Assembly: GCA_942493265.1 (NCBI GenBank)
Contig: OW818688.1
Location: forward strand, 930,001-994,000
DNA: 64,000 nt
Reading direction: 5' to 3'
Origin: UBA12481 sp942493265
Lineage (GTDB): Bacteria > Bacteroidota > Bacteroidia > Bacteroidales > UBA12481
The notes below the pieces were generated by a model that did not search any database, was not told the DNA's origin, and worked only from the letters and a program-made list of their open reading frames with translations. A program made the position numbers and the translations under genes. Below are positions 9,476 to 16,945 of this stretch, piece by piece; the stretch's first letter is position 1; each line of letters begins with the position of its first letter.

Positions 9476-9600
9476 CTCGGAGATGTGTCATCCCGACGCA
9501 AGTCGGGACCGCGTTCCTTAACGCGCCATTTCCCAAAAGCCTCGGAGTAGCGTGACACGGTCCCGGCTTTCGCCGGGATGACACTTCTCCGAGGGTAATT
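9476..9600. repeat. MITE-like inverted repeat element, copy 1
   Basis: An element of about 125 bases whose ends are near-perfect inverted repeats: ACCCTCGGAGATGTGTCATC on the left and its complement ending TCTCCGAGGGT on the right. Inside each arm is a hairpin: TCCCGAC-GCAA-GTCGGGA (9491-9508) and TCCCGGC-TTTC-GCCGGGA (9561-9578). A partial extra arm with GATGACACTTCTCCGAGGGA follows at 9609-9628. There is no coding capacity, so any movement would need a transposase supplied in trans. It lies between the GH31 promoter and the thioesterase stop. Confidence 0.75.
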
Positions 9601-9646
9601 CACTGCGTGATGACACTTCTCCGAGGGAGATCAGTCGTGGATGACA

Positions 9647-10117
9647 CTACTTATAATTCCAGCTTTCGATATCACTTCTCTGATTCCGCACATTGATCGC
9701 CAGTTCATTCAGCTGGATATCCTCCTCCGTTTCAGGAACAATCTCGATTCCGTGAGGAGCCGGACGGGTATTATCATCAACATGTATATAGGTAACGAAA
9801 CCGCTGACCAGATTCTTGTTATCGTTCATTTTGGTTACGGTGATATAGGCCATCAGGCTGCTCCGGCCCGTGCAGATGATTTTGGAAACGAATTTCACCA
9901 CCTCACCGGGTTTTACAGGAGCGGCAAAATACATTCCGTGAACCTGCAGACACACTACATGCTTGGGATTAATCAGGTTTGCCGCTGCAACAAATCCTGA
10001 TTCCACAAACCATTCGGCTGTTCGTCCGGCAAACAAAGTGCCGTGATGATTGAGGTCCTCGCCCTTCACCAGCCGCATCGAAACGGCTTCAACCGGCTTA
10101 ATTTTCCTGATTTCCAT
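9647..10117 (-). CDS. Hotdog-fold acyl-CoA thioesterase
   Basis: This 156-residue cytoplasmic protein is a single hotdog domain of the YciA/BACH type, hydrolysing acyl-CoA thioesters. The signature is the start of the long helix, NHHGTLFAGRTAEWFVESGF, with the strand region VHGMYFAAPVKPGEVVKF and VTYIHVDDNTRPAPHG. It appears monocistronic, with repeats on both sides. A -7 element TATCTTTG is on the minus strand at 10138-10145, about 20 bases before the start. Confidence 0.88.
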   Translation of the reverse strand: MEIRKIKPVEAVSMRLVKGEDLNHHGTLFAGRTAEWFVESGFVAAANLINPKHVVCLQVHGMYFAAPVKPGEVVKFVSKIICTGRSSLMAYITVTKMNDNKNLVSGFVTYIHVDDNTRPAPHGIEIVPETEEDIQLNELAINVRNQRSDIESWNYK

Positions 10118-10211
10118 ACTTTTTACTTTTTGATTGGCAAAGATAGGGTTTAAGTGTTAATGGGGAACCGCATGACCCTTCATCAGAGACAGCTTTCAAT
10201 AGAATGCTGGG

Positions 10212-10262
10212 TAAGGAACGCGGTCCCGGCTTTCGCCGGATGACACTTCTCCGAGGGTGATG
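10212..10262. repeat. MITE-like inverted repeat element, copy 2 (half)
   Basis: One arm of the 9476-9600 element recurs here: AAGGAACGCGGTCCCGGC followed by a slightly damaged hairpin and ATGACACTTCTCCGAGGGT. The left arm is absent. It lies just after the UroD-like stop, in the gap before the thioesterase. Confidence 0.75.
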
Positions 10263-10273
10263 TAAGCCAGCCC

Positions 10274-11338
10274 TCAATACCCTCCAAACTCCTCCACGGT
10301 ATCAAACATTGCCAGAACATTCTCCAGAGGCGTCTCCTCCAGCAGGAAATCATGACTGGCCCCGGCAACGAATCCGCCGCCCGGCATCATGATATCCAAC
10401 GTTTTACGGGTTTCCTGTTTTACATAATCAGGCGTTCCCTCGATCACCACGAACTGGGAGTCGATGCACCCGTTGAAAAGCAGCTTTTCCCCAAAATCCT
10501 TTTTCAGCCCATTCAGTTCCATTCCATAACAGGATGGCTGGATGGCATGTACCCCGTCGATTCCGGCCTCAATCATCTGCGGCATCAGCTCGCGGAATCC
10601 CCCGCAGCAATGCAGTAAAACCTTACTGCCATAGGCATGGCCAAGATCGGCCATCTTCTTGAATTTGGGCTGGAGATATTCGCCAAACAGATCGGTTCCG
10701 ATGAGGGAGCCATTGTTGCTGCCCAGATCGTTGCCGATGAAAAATATATCGATCAGATCGCCGGCCTCTGCAAAGATCCGCTCATTTACAGCATAATAGT
10801 AATTAAACACCAGATCGTAAATGGTGTGGGCCCAGTCGGGCTCGGTATACATGCGGATAAACAGATTTTCCATTCCCACCATATCAATCACATCGTGCCA
10901 GAAGGGCGACCAGTCGCCGCCGAGGATGGCGTAGGTGGAGAACCAGTCAGCCTGTGGGTACTTAGTGACGAGTGACGGGTGACGAGTGACAGGTGACGGG
11001 GGGCGGAGGAAGGATAGATCAACATTATTAGGGTCGGGCCACGGAAAGGCCTTCATTTCCTCTATGGAGGCTTCGGCCAGCGGGTGGCTCAGTGCCATTC
11101 CGTATCCTACGCCGCCGCGTTCAATACCGAAAGGGGCGACTTCTGCACCATTTTTATCCAGATAGGGGGCAGTGATCCGTCGGAAATCATCGCCAAAGCG
11201 CAAGCGCAAACCTTCATCATCGAGATTCAGGGTCTTTTTTGATTTTTCCCAGAACTGAGGCGATGACCCGCACCAGCGCGGAACCCGGTCGGGTGCACGA
11301 TGGGCGAAAGTGGTGAGTACGCGTTCTTTTGAATTCAT
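10274..11338 (-). CDS. Uroporphyrinogen decarboxylase-like (MtaA/CmuA-type) protein
   Basis: This 354-residue protein has the UroD fold: MNSKERVLTTFAHRAPDRVP at the start, GSKVLLHCCGGFRELMPQMI with the metal-binding His-Cys-Cys typical of corrinoid or thiol methyltransferases of this superfamily, and GGGFVAGASHDFLLEETPLE near the end. Family members outside haem synthesis move methyl groups or act in sugar loci; the true reaction is unknown. It is not the housekeeping HemE. Residues about 114-125 (VTRHPSLVTKYPQ region) are encoded by a tandem GTGACGAGTGACGGGTGAC-type repeat that looks like an intergenic repeat inserted in frame. Confidence 0.85.
   Translation of the reverse strand: MNSKERVLTTFAHRAPDRVPRWCGSSPQFWEKSKKTLNLDDEGLRLRFGDDFRRITAPYLDKNGAEVAPFGIERGGVGYGMALSHPLAEASIEEMKAFPWPDPNNVDLSFLRPPSPVTRHPSLVTKYPQADWFSTYAILGGDWSPFWHDVIDMVGMENLFIRMYTEPDWAHTIYDLVFNYYYAVNERIFAEAGDLIDIFFIGNDLGSNNGSLIGTDLFGEYLQPKFKKMADLGHAYGSKVLLHCCGGFRELMPQMIEAGIDGVHAIQPSCYGMELNGLKKDFGEKLLFNGCIDSQFVVIEGTPDYVKQETRKTLDIMMPGGGFVAGASHDFLLEETPLENVLAMFDTVEEFGGY
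10964..10999. repeat. GTGACGAGTGAC tandem repeat inside UroD-like gene
   Basis: Four to five imperfect 7-8-base units (AGTGACG, AGTGACGGG, TGACGAG, TGACAGG, TGACGG) in a row. The same motif in short form appears intergenically at 20515-20530 (GATGAGTGACGAATGG). In the gene it encodes about 12 extra residues without breaking the frame. Confidence 0.7.
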
Positions 11339-11420
11339 ATCGGTTGCGGATTTCCCCCGAAAATACGGATTTCCCCGATTTTCCTATCTTTCAACCGTAA
11401 AACAGTAATGAATCCATCCC

Positions 11421-12200
11421 ATGAAAAAATTTACGCTTACCCTTCTGTTAACCATTGCCGCTGCAGGAATCAGCTTTCATGCCGCCGCACAAAATAAAAA
11501 TTCCGTTCGGTATTTTGAACAGTTCCGGATGGTGAGCCAGCTCTCCTACAACTTCTTTACCGGCAAGGATGCTGCAGATTTCACCACTTCAATCAATGGC
11601 TTTGGCTCCGGAATCCTCGATTTTTTCGGGACCCGTTCGTCACTTGATATTCTGGCTATCGGAACCGATAAACTTTTTGTGAGCGCCGGAGCTGGCTTTG
11701 CCGTGACCAAATACCGGCTGTCGAAAAATCTGATTTTAGGTCAATCCAACGACAACACCCTTACCTGGGCGCCTGATCAGGATACCTCGCACAATTATGT
11801 GAACACTTTTTTTGGATTTGGGAAAAGCAAGATCATCACCACATCCTTTTACTTTCCGGTTGATCTCAACCTGGCAGTCGGCAAGAATGTGATGGTGAGC
11901 GCCGGGGGATACCTGGATCTCAACCTCACCGCCAGGTATAAGATGAAATATCTTGAGGGGGAAGATAAAGTAACCGAGATCATCCGCTCGTCAGAATTCC
12001 GGAAATTCAATCCCAGCACTTCAAAAGTCGGAATCAATGTTTCTTTCTTTCATAAAAAGAAAAATTTCGGCCTGTCAGCGTCCTATTCCTTAACCCCATT
12101 CTTCAAGCCCGGAACTGGTCCGGATATTCATGAAGTTCAGATTTCAGGGAGTTATGCCATACGGGACCTGAAATCTCAGACGAGGAAAAAAGAACTATAG
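11421..12200 (+). CDS. Outer membrane beta-barrel-like protein
   Basis: This 259-residue protein has a signal peptide (LTLLLTIAAAGISFHAAAQ) and a body of alternating amphipathic strands with aromatic girdles (LFVSAGAGFAVTKYRLSKN, NLAVGKNVMVSAGGYLDLNL, FGLSASYSLTPFFKPG, VQISGSYAIRD). This fits a small outer membrane barrel of the PorT/OMP_b-brl kind. I do not recognise a specific family. A -7-like TATCTTTC lies at 11385-11392. The 242-base gap after it (12201-12442) shows no gene. Confidence 0.65.
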   Translation: MKKFTLTLLLTIAAAGISFHAAAQNKNSVRYFEQFRMVSQLSYNFFTGKDAADFTTSINGFGSGILDFFGTRSSLDILAIGTDKLFVSAGAGFAVTKYRLSKNLILGQSNDNTLTWAPDQDTSHNYVNTFFGFGKSKIITTSFYFPVDLNLAVGKNVMVSAGGYLDLNLTARYKMKYLEGEDKVTEIIRSSEFRKFNPSTSKVGINVSFFHKKKNFGLSASYSLTPFFKPGTGPDIHEVQISGSYAIRDLKSQTRKKEL

Positions 12201-12442
12201 TCAACTGCCTTTCCTAAACCTATTCTCATCATCGCCTGTTATCCAGGCTGCAATTATTCTTACTGACTAAATTGCCTGGTTAGGTAATTATCGTTTCGAA
12301 ACGGCTGTTTGTTAATACTTTCACAAAAAACATGACTTTTCTCGTTATTTAATATCAATGTCAGGTTACAACTTCCTGTATCATCCAAACAATCAGGTTT
12401 TTTCTAATTTTAGCGATAACTAAAAAACCTAAGATTAAAAAA

Positions 12443-13213
12443 ATGGAACCTAAATCTGACTACCATTTTAATTTATTCCAACCGTTTACCGAACATGGGC
12501 GGAAGATTCGCAATCTGATCCTCACCATGCTGGCCATATGGGCGGTAAGTGTTTTTGGTTTCCAGATACTTCTGAAAGTAGTCGAAAAACCAACACCTGA
12601 AGTCACGCTGAACCGCTTTGAAGCAGCCTATGCTTCGCTGAAGGGCGGCAGCACACAACCGGCGATCGTTCATGAATTTCTTGGCAGCCAGGTACTGACG
12701 GCCGGAAAGAGCATTATTAAACCGGCAGATCGTGTGGTATTATCTGCAGGTATTAATCTCGCCTTTCATATGCTTTTGCCCGATTCAATGAGTGGAGCAA
12801 TTATGGCCAAACTTCCTGAACTTGGGGAAATGAAGGAAAAGCTGATCACTGCACAGGGGCAGGATTACCTTGACCTGAAAACAGGAATCAGCCGGATTCA
12901 AACCGAGCTGATGGTTGTTACATCTCCTCTTACAGGATTTGCGCCAGGCTCTATTGAATCGGTCATCCTTGTTTCCAATTTGAATGGTAGTATTCCATCC
13001 GGAATCTCCTCGCCGGAACTTGAATCCCTCCCAGGTATTATGAAGTTGTATCTAACTCACAACCAGTCATTTTTAACCGATTTCAAATTTATGGGATTTC
13101 CTTTCCATTATTTCTACACTGCGGTTTTTCTTCTAATCCTGTTCGTCGGACTCTGCCTTTTTTATAATCTCAGGATCGACCGCCGGATGAACATTGAGAA
13201 AATTGAAGAATAA
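12443..13213 (+). CDS. DUF4212-type symporter small subunit with large inserted domain
   Basis: The two ends match DUF4212, the small partner of VC_2705-type sodium:solute symporters: an N-terminal helix (about residues 20-45, RKIRNLILTMLAIWAVSVFG) and a C-terminal helix preceded by the family's GFP motif (FKFMGFPFHYFYTAVFLLIL) and ending in NLRIDRRM, like the usual YAxxMNxLD. Normal DUF4212 proteins are about 80-100 residues with the helices joined by a short loop. Here about 160 residues with no helix of membrane type separate them, facing the periplasm. That segment (VVLSAGINLAFHMLLPD and so on) is unfamiliar. The symporter gene follows 16 bases later, supporting partnership. Confidence 0.75.
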   Translation: MEPKSDYHFNLFQPFTEHGRKIRNLILTMLAIWAVSVFGFQILLKVVEKPTPEVTLNRFEAAYASLKGGSTQPAIVHEFLGSQVLTAGKSIIKPADRVVLSAGINLAFHMLLPDSMSGAIMAKLPELGEMKEKLITAQGQDYLDLKTGISRIQTELMVVTSPLTGFAPGSIESVILVSNLNGSIPSGISSPELESLPGIMKLYLTHNQSFLTDFKFMGFPFHYFYTAVFLLILFVGLCLFYNLRIDRRMNIEKIEE

Positions 13214-13229
13214 CCTAAAAAACTGAATA

Positions 13230-14879
13230 ATGACAACAACTGCTATATTTCTGGCCGGGAGCTTAACCCAACTTGAAGGAAGTTTTAAAGTTGGACCGGC
13301 TATTATTTTAATTGCTACTCTGCTGACTTTTGTATTGGTAGGAATTTTCTTTCGTGCAAAAGATCCCTCGGATTATTATGCTGCCGGCCGCAAAATTTCA
13401 CGCGTCGGATCGGGTATGGCCATTGCCTCCAACTGGATGAGCGCTGCCTCGGTACTTGGGATGGCCGGCATGATGTACGGATTTGGTTATAACGGGCTGG
13501 CCTATGTAGTGGGATGGACCGGTGGGTATGTACTCCTGTTGATTCTGATGGCCGGGCAAATCCGTAAATATGGAAAATATACGGCACCTGATTTTATTGG
13601 TGACCGCTACTACTCACAAAACCTGAGGATTATAACAGCCATTTTTACCATATTGATATCTTTTGCTTATTGTGTCGGGCAATTCGGCGGTATCGGGCTC
13701 ATGTTCAAATGGATATTGGGAATGAATTACACTCTTGCAGTGATCATCGGCTCATCGGTAGTGCTGGTGTATACGCTGATCTCCGGGATGATTGGTGCCA
13801 CCAAGAATATGCAGATACAATATGTGATCATTGTCGTTTCATTCCTGATCCCCACATTCATCCTGACTTTCAAATTTGATTATTTCTGGTTGTTGCCGCA
13901 GATCGGATATGGCTCAGCGGTAAGCGATATCGTACAGGGCATTCCGGCGCCAAATCTGGCAGATGGAGCTGCCCTGTTGAATGCTTATGGTCAGGACTTT
14001 GCTATTGTACCCAGTCCTGAATTTGCGATGCCCTGGGATCCGGGTTCCGGAACAACCTTTTTCCAGTGGATGGCCATCTGTTTTTCGCTGATGGTAGGCA
14101 CTGCAGGCCTTCCACATGTGATCCAGCGGTTTTATGTGGTTCCGAAAGTCAGCGATGCCCGCTGGTCGGTCGTCTGGGGACTGTTTTTTATCAGCCTTGT
14201 ATACTGGACAGCCCCGATTTACTCAGCCTTCGGCAAGATCCTTTCATCGCATCCGGATGTTGGTAACCTTGCCAAGGATGCCATTGTGATCTATACCGCA
14301 CAGCTGGGGAATGTTCATCCGCTGATTGTTGGGTTGCTCGCAGCCGGTGCCATCTCGGCTGCCTTTTCAACTGTTTCAGGGTTGCTGGTTGCCGGCGCCT
14401 CTGCTTTTTCGCATGACTTGTATGTGAAGGTTATCAACCCCTCATCCACCCCCCGCCGCCAGCTTCAGGTAGCCAGGATCGGTACCGTGATCATGGGTTT
14501 GGCTGTTACGGTTGTAGCGCTGATGAAACTGGGACTGATCGCACAATTGGTTTCGGTGGCTTTCTCCATGGCCGCCTGCACCATCTTCCCGCTATTCCTG
14601 CTCGGGATCTGGTGGACCGGATCCAACCGGGCAGGGGCAAAAGCCGGCCTTGCAGCAGGGATTCTGGTTACCGCCATTTCGCTTACCTATTTCATTGTCG
14701 GATTGAGCGGCGGAGCGTTGCCCGGTCAGGAATTTGTGTCTTACTGGCTCAACGTATGGTACTTCGCCTGGATAGGTGCACCTCTTTCCATTATCGTTAA
14801 CATTATTGTTTCAAAACTTTCAAAGAATCCGACTCCGATTGAGATTCGGAAATTTCTGGCCGAACAGGTTCATTCATGA
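13230..14879 (+). CDS. Sodium:solute symporter (acetate/organic acid type)
   Basis: This 549-residue inner membrane transporter belongs to the SSS family, VC_2705 subfamily, by length and by its pairing with a DUF4212 subunit. About 13 membrane helices are visible. Family motifs include DYYAAGRKISRVGSGMAIA, SAASVLGMAGMMYGFG, MVGTAGLPHVIQRFY and AAFSTVSGLLVAGASAFSHD. Relatives (ActP-like) move acetate or other short carboxylates with sodium. It lies between the DUF4212 gene and a TPR-like membrane gene that overlaps it by 4 bases, forming one operon that ends with a porin-like gene. Confidence 0.93.
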   Translation: MTTTAIFLAGSLTQLEGSFKVGPAIILIATLLTFVLVGIFFRAKDPSDYYAAGRKISRVGSGMAIASNWMSAASVLGMAGMMYGFGYNGLAYVVGWTGGYVLLLILMAGQIRKYGKYTAPDFIGDRYYSQNLRIITAIFTILISFAYCVGQFGGIGLMFKWILGMNYTLAVIIGSSVVLVYTLISGMIGATKNMQIQYVIIVVSFLIPTFILTFKFDYFWLLPQIGYGSAVSDIVQGIPAPNLADGAALLNAYGQDFAIVPSPEFAMPWDPGSGTTFFQWMAICFSLMVGTAGLPHVIQRFYVVPKVSDARWSVVWGLFFISLVYWTAPIYSAFGKILSSHPDVGNLAKDAIVIYTAQLGNVHPLIVGLLAAGAISAAFSTVSGLLVAGASAFSHDLYVKVINPSSTPRRQLQVARIGTVIMGLAVTVVALMKLGLIAQLVSVAFSMAACTIFPLFLLGIWWTGSNRAGAKAGLAAGILVTAISLTYFIVGLSGGALPGQEFVSYWLNVWYFAWIGAPLSIIVNIIVSKLSKNPTPIEIRKFLAEQVHS

Positions 14880-15652
14880 TGAAAATCTCCGACCTGTTTC
14901 ATATAACTAAAGGCACGAGGGTGGTGATCAGCATCACCCTCGGCGTTTGCGGCACTGCTGTACTGGTCGCAGCATTGTATTACCGCAGCTTGAACCGGGC
15001 GGAAGATCCCCGGGTGGTTCCAGTGAGGGAAATGATCGGGAGAAGCCAGGAATACAGCAACAACCGTAAGGCACCTGAAGCGTATCTGATACTGGATTCA
15101 GCGCTACAGAATTTAAGATCTGTAGCCGGCTATGAAAACTCTTATGAAATCGGGGTGATTTTCAATAATTCATGCTCGGTTTGGCTGCTCCCGGCACTGT
15201 ATGACAGCGCCCTGGCTATTGAGGAGAAGGAGAAAATGCTGAAAACTGCGGCCATGTTTGCCGACAGCAGCTTGCTCGTTTACCGGGCCTGGATAAGGGA
15301 GTGGGATTCCCTATCCCCTGATCAGATCCGGATTAAGGTGGCTCCGTTTTTCAAGGCGGACGATCCTGCATTTGCCGGCAGGAATCCAGGCAGGATACTC
15401 GACAAACGAATTAAGGATATCCGGGAAGCTCAGATCGAAACCCCGCGCAGGCTTTCGGTTTCCCTCACCAACCGTGGTACGGTTTATCGCCATTTGGGCG
15501 ATCCTGATTCTGCGCTCACCTGCTTTGCCGAAGCTTTGCATCTATGGAAGGATAACAGGACAGCTCAAAGCAACTTCAATGTGTTGAAAGGAGGAGTACC
15601 TCTTAGGCCATCCCTCATTCAAAACCTCTTTCCCCCCGATAAAAACAAATAA
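14876..15652 (+). CDS. Membrane-anchored TPR-like protein of unknown function
   Basis: The 258-residue protein has one N-terminal membrane helix (about residues 17-38, VVISITLGVCGTAVLVAALY) and a helical periplasmic part. The last third includes a recognisable TPR-like unit (RGTVYRHLGDPDSALTCFAE). The start ATG overlaps the symporter stop (ATGATGA), so the two are translationally coupled. No enzyme motif is seen. It may scaffold or sense for the transport system, which is inference from position alone. Confidence 0.7.
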   Translation: MMKISDLFHITKGTRVVISITLGVCGTAVLVAALYYRSLNRAEDPRVVPVREMIGRSQEYSNNRKAPEAYLILDSALQNLRSVAGYENSYEIGVIFNNSCSVWLLPALYDSALAIEEKEKMLKTAAMFADSSLLVYRAWIREWDSLSPDQIRIKVAPFFKADDPAFAGRNPGRILDKRIKDIREAQIETPRRLSVSLTNRGTVYRHLGDPDSALTCFAEALHLWKDNRTAQSNFNVLKGGVPLRPSLIQNLFPPDKNK

Positions 15653-15665
15653 TCAACTTCTTAAC

Positions 15666-16901
15666 ATGAGAAAATTTGCCTTTCTTTTAACACTTTCGAT
15701 CATCAGCTTCAGCAGTATGATGGCTCAGAATGTTGCGTCTTTCGGAGTTAAGCTGTCAGGATATGTCCGGACGGATGTGATATACGACACCCGGCAATCA
15801 TCTGCGGCCAACGGTCTCCGCGAAGGCCACTTTTATCTGTTTCCCGATAATGTATCGTATGACGCTGACTCCATTGATATCAACGCACATCCCACGTTTC
15901 ATATTTTAAGCATACAAACGCGGCTCAGGGGTGATATAACGGGTCCGGATGCCTTTGGTGCCAAAACTTCAGGCGTCATTGAAGCTGAGTTTTTCGGCAC
16001 CAGCGAAGCCGATGTAAACGGGTTCCGGCTACGTCATGCCATCACCAAACTGGACTGGAAAAAATCATCCCTTCTGATTGGACAAACCTGGCACCCTATT
16101 TTCCCGACTGATTGTTTTCCGGGTACGATAAGTTTCAATACAGGTGCTCCTTTTACACCTTTCAGCCGGAATCCTCAGATCAGGTTTACCTACCGGCCGG
16201 GAAAGATTGCCCTGTCGTTAACTGCTTATTCGGAGCGCGACTTCACCGGTACCGGTCCGGATGGCTCTGCAAACAAGTACATAAAAAACAGCGGATTACC
16301 CGGAATGAATGCACAGATAAAGATCCCGCTAACTTCCAATGGCTTCATCCAGATCGGGGCAGATTATAAAACCATCCGGCCCGAACTGAAAACCAGCGCA
16401 AATTATGAGAATCCTAACATGTTGGGAAGCATTTCTCGTTTTGCAACCATTCATCTGAAAACCAAACCACTTTCCTTCACCCTGATGGCTTCACACATTG
16501 AAAATGCCACAGATTTAGTCATGCTGGGCGGATATGGTGTTGCCGACATCCTCGATCCCGCCACCGGAGTCCGCACCTTTTCCAATTTGCAAACCACTTC
16601 CGGATGGCTTGATCTTTATACCAACGGCAAGAAATTTCAGGCAGGATTATTCGCAGGATTCAGTAAGAATTTCGGTTCCAAAACCGAATTAACCGGTCCG
16701 ATTTTCGGGAGGGGTACCAATATTGATTACCTGGCCAGGATTTCTCCAAGACTGATGGTGACGCAGGAAAAACTAACAATAGCTGCAGAGTTTGAAACCA
16801 CAATAGCTGCATACGGAACAGCTGACAATTATGGAAAAGTACAGAATGCCAAGCCGGTAACCAATTACAGAATTCTGATTGCGGCGATTTATAAGTTCTG
16901 A
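15666..16901 (+). CDS. Porin-like outer membrane protein
   Basis: This 411-residue protein has a signal peptide (AFLLTLSIISFSSMMAQ) and many alternating strands ending in a C-terminal aromatic residue (RILIAAIYKF), consistent with an outer membrane barrel. The VKLSGYVRTDVIYDTRQ opening and LRHAITKLDWKKSSLLIGQTWHP segment resemble DcaP-like/porin families. It follows the TPR gene by 13 bases. Within the operon it would let the symporter's substrate cross the outer membrane; that role is inferred. Confidence 0.75.
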   Translation: MRKFAFLLTLSIISFSSMMAQNVASFGVKLSGYVRTDVIYDTRQSSAANGLREGHFYLFPDNVSYDADSIDINAHPTFHILSIQTRLRGDITGPDAFGAKTSGVIEAEFFGTSEADVNGFRLRHAITKLDWKKSSLLIGQTWHPIFPTDCFPGTISFNTGAPFTPFSRNPQIRFTYRPGKIALSLTAYSERDFTGTGPDGSANKYIKNSGLPGMNAQIKIPLTSNGFIQIGADYKTIRPELKTSANYENPNMLGSISRFATIHLKTKPLSFTLMASHIENATDLVMLGGYGVADILDPATGVRTFSNLQTTSGWLDLYTNGKKFQAGLFAGFSKNFGSKTELTGPIFGRGTNIDYLARISPRLMVTQEKLTIAAEFETTIAAYGTADNYGKVQNAKPVTNYRILIAAIYKF

Positions 16902-16945
16902 CCGCATGGGGTCACCCATCCGGGAATGAAGTCATTTGTGGTAAA

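Noticed and set aside
10964..10999. Tandem repeat as a CRISPR array
   Set aside because: Units are 7-8 bases with no spacers and lie inside a coding region; no cas gene in the window.
10274..11338. Housekeeping uroporphyrinogen decarboxylase (HemE)
   Set aside because: The His-Cys-Cys metal site and the divergent N-terminus fit the methyltransferase branch, and no haem gene is nearby.
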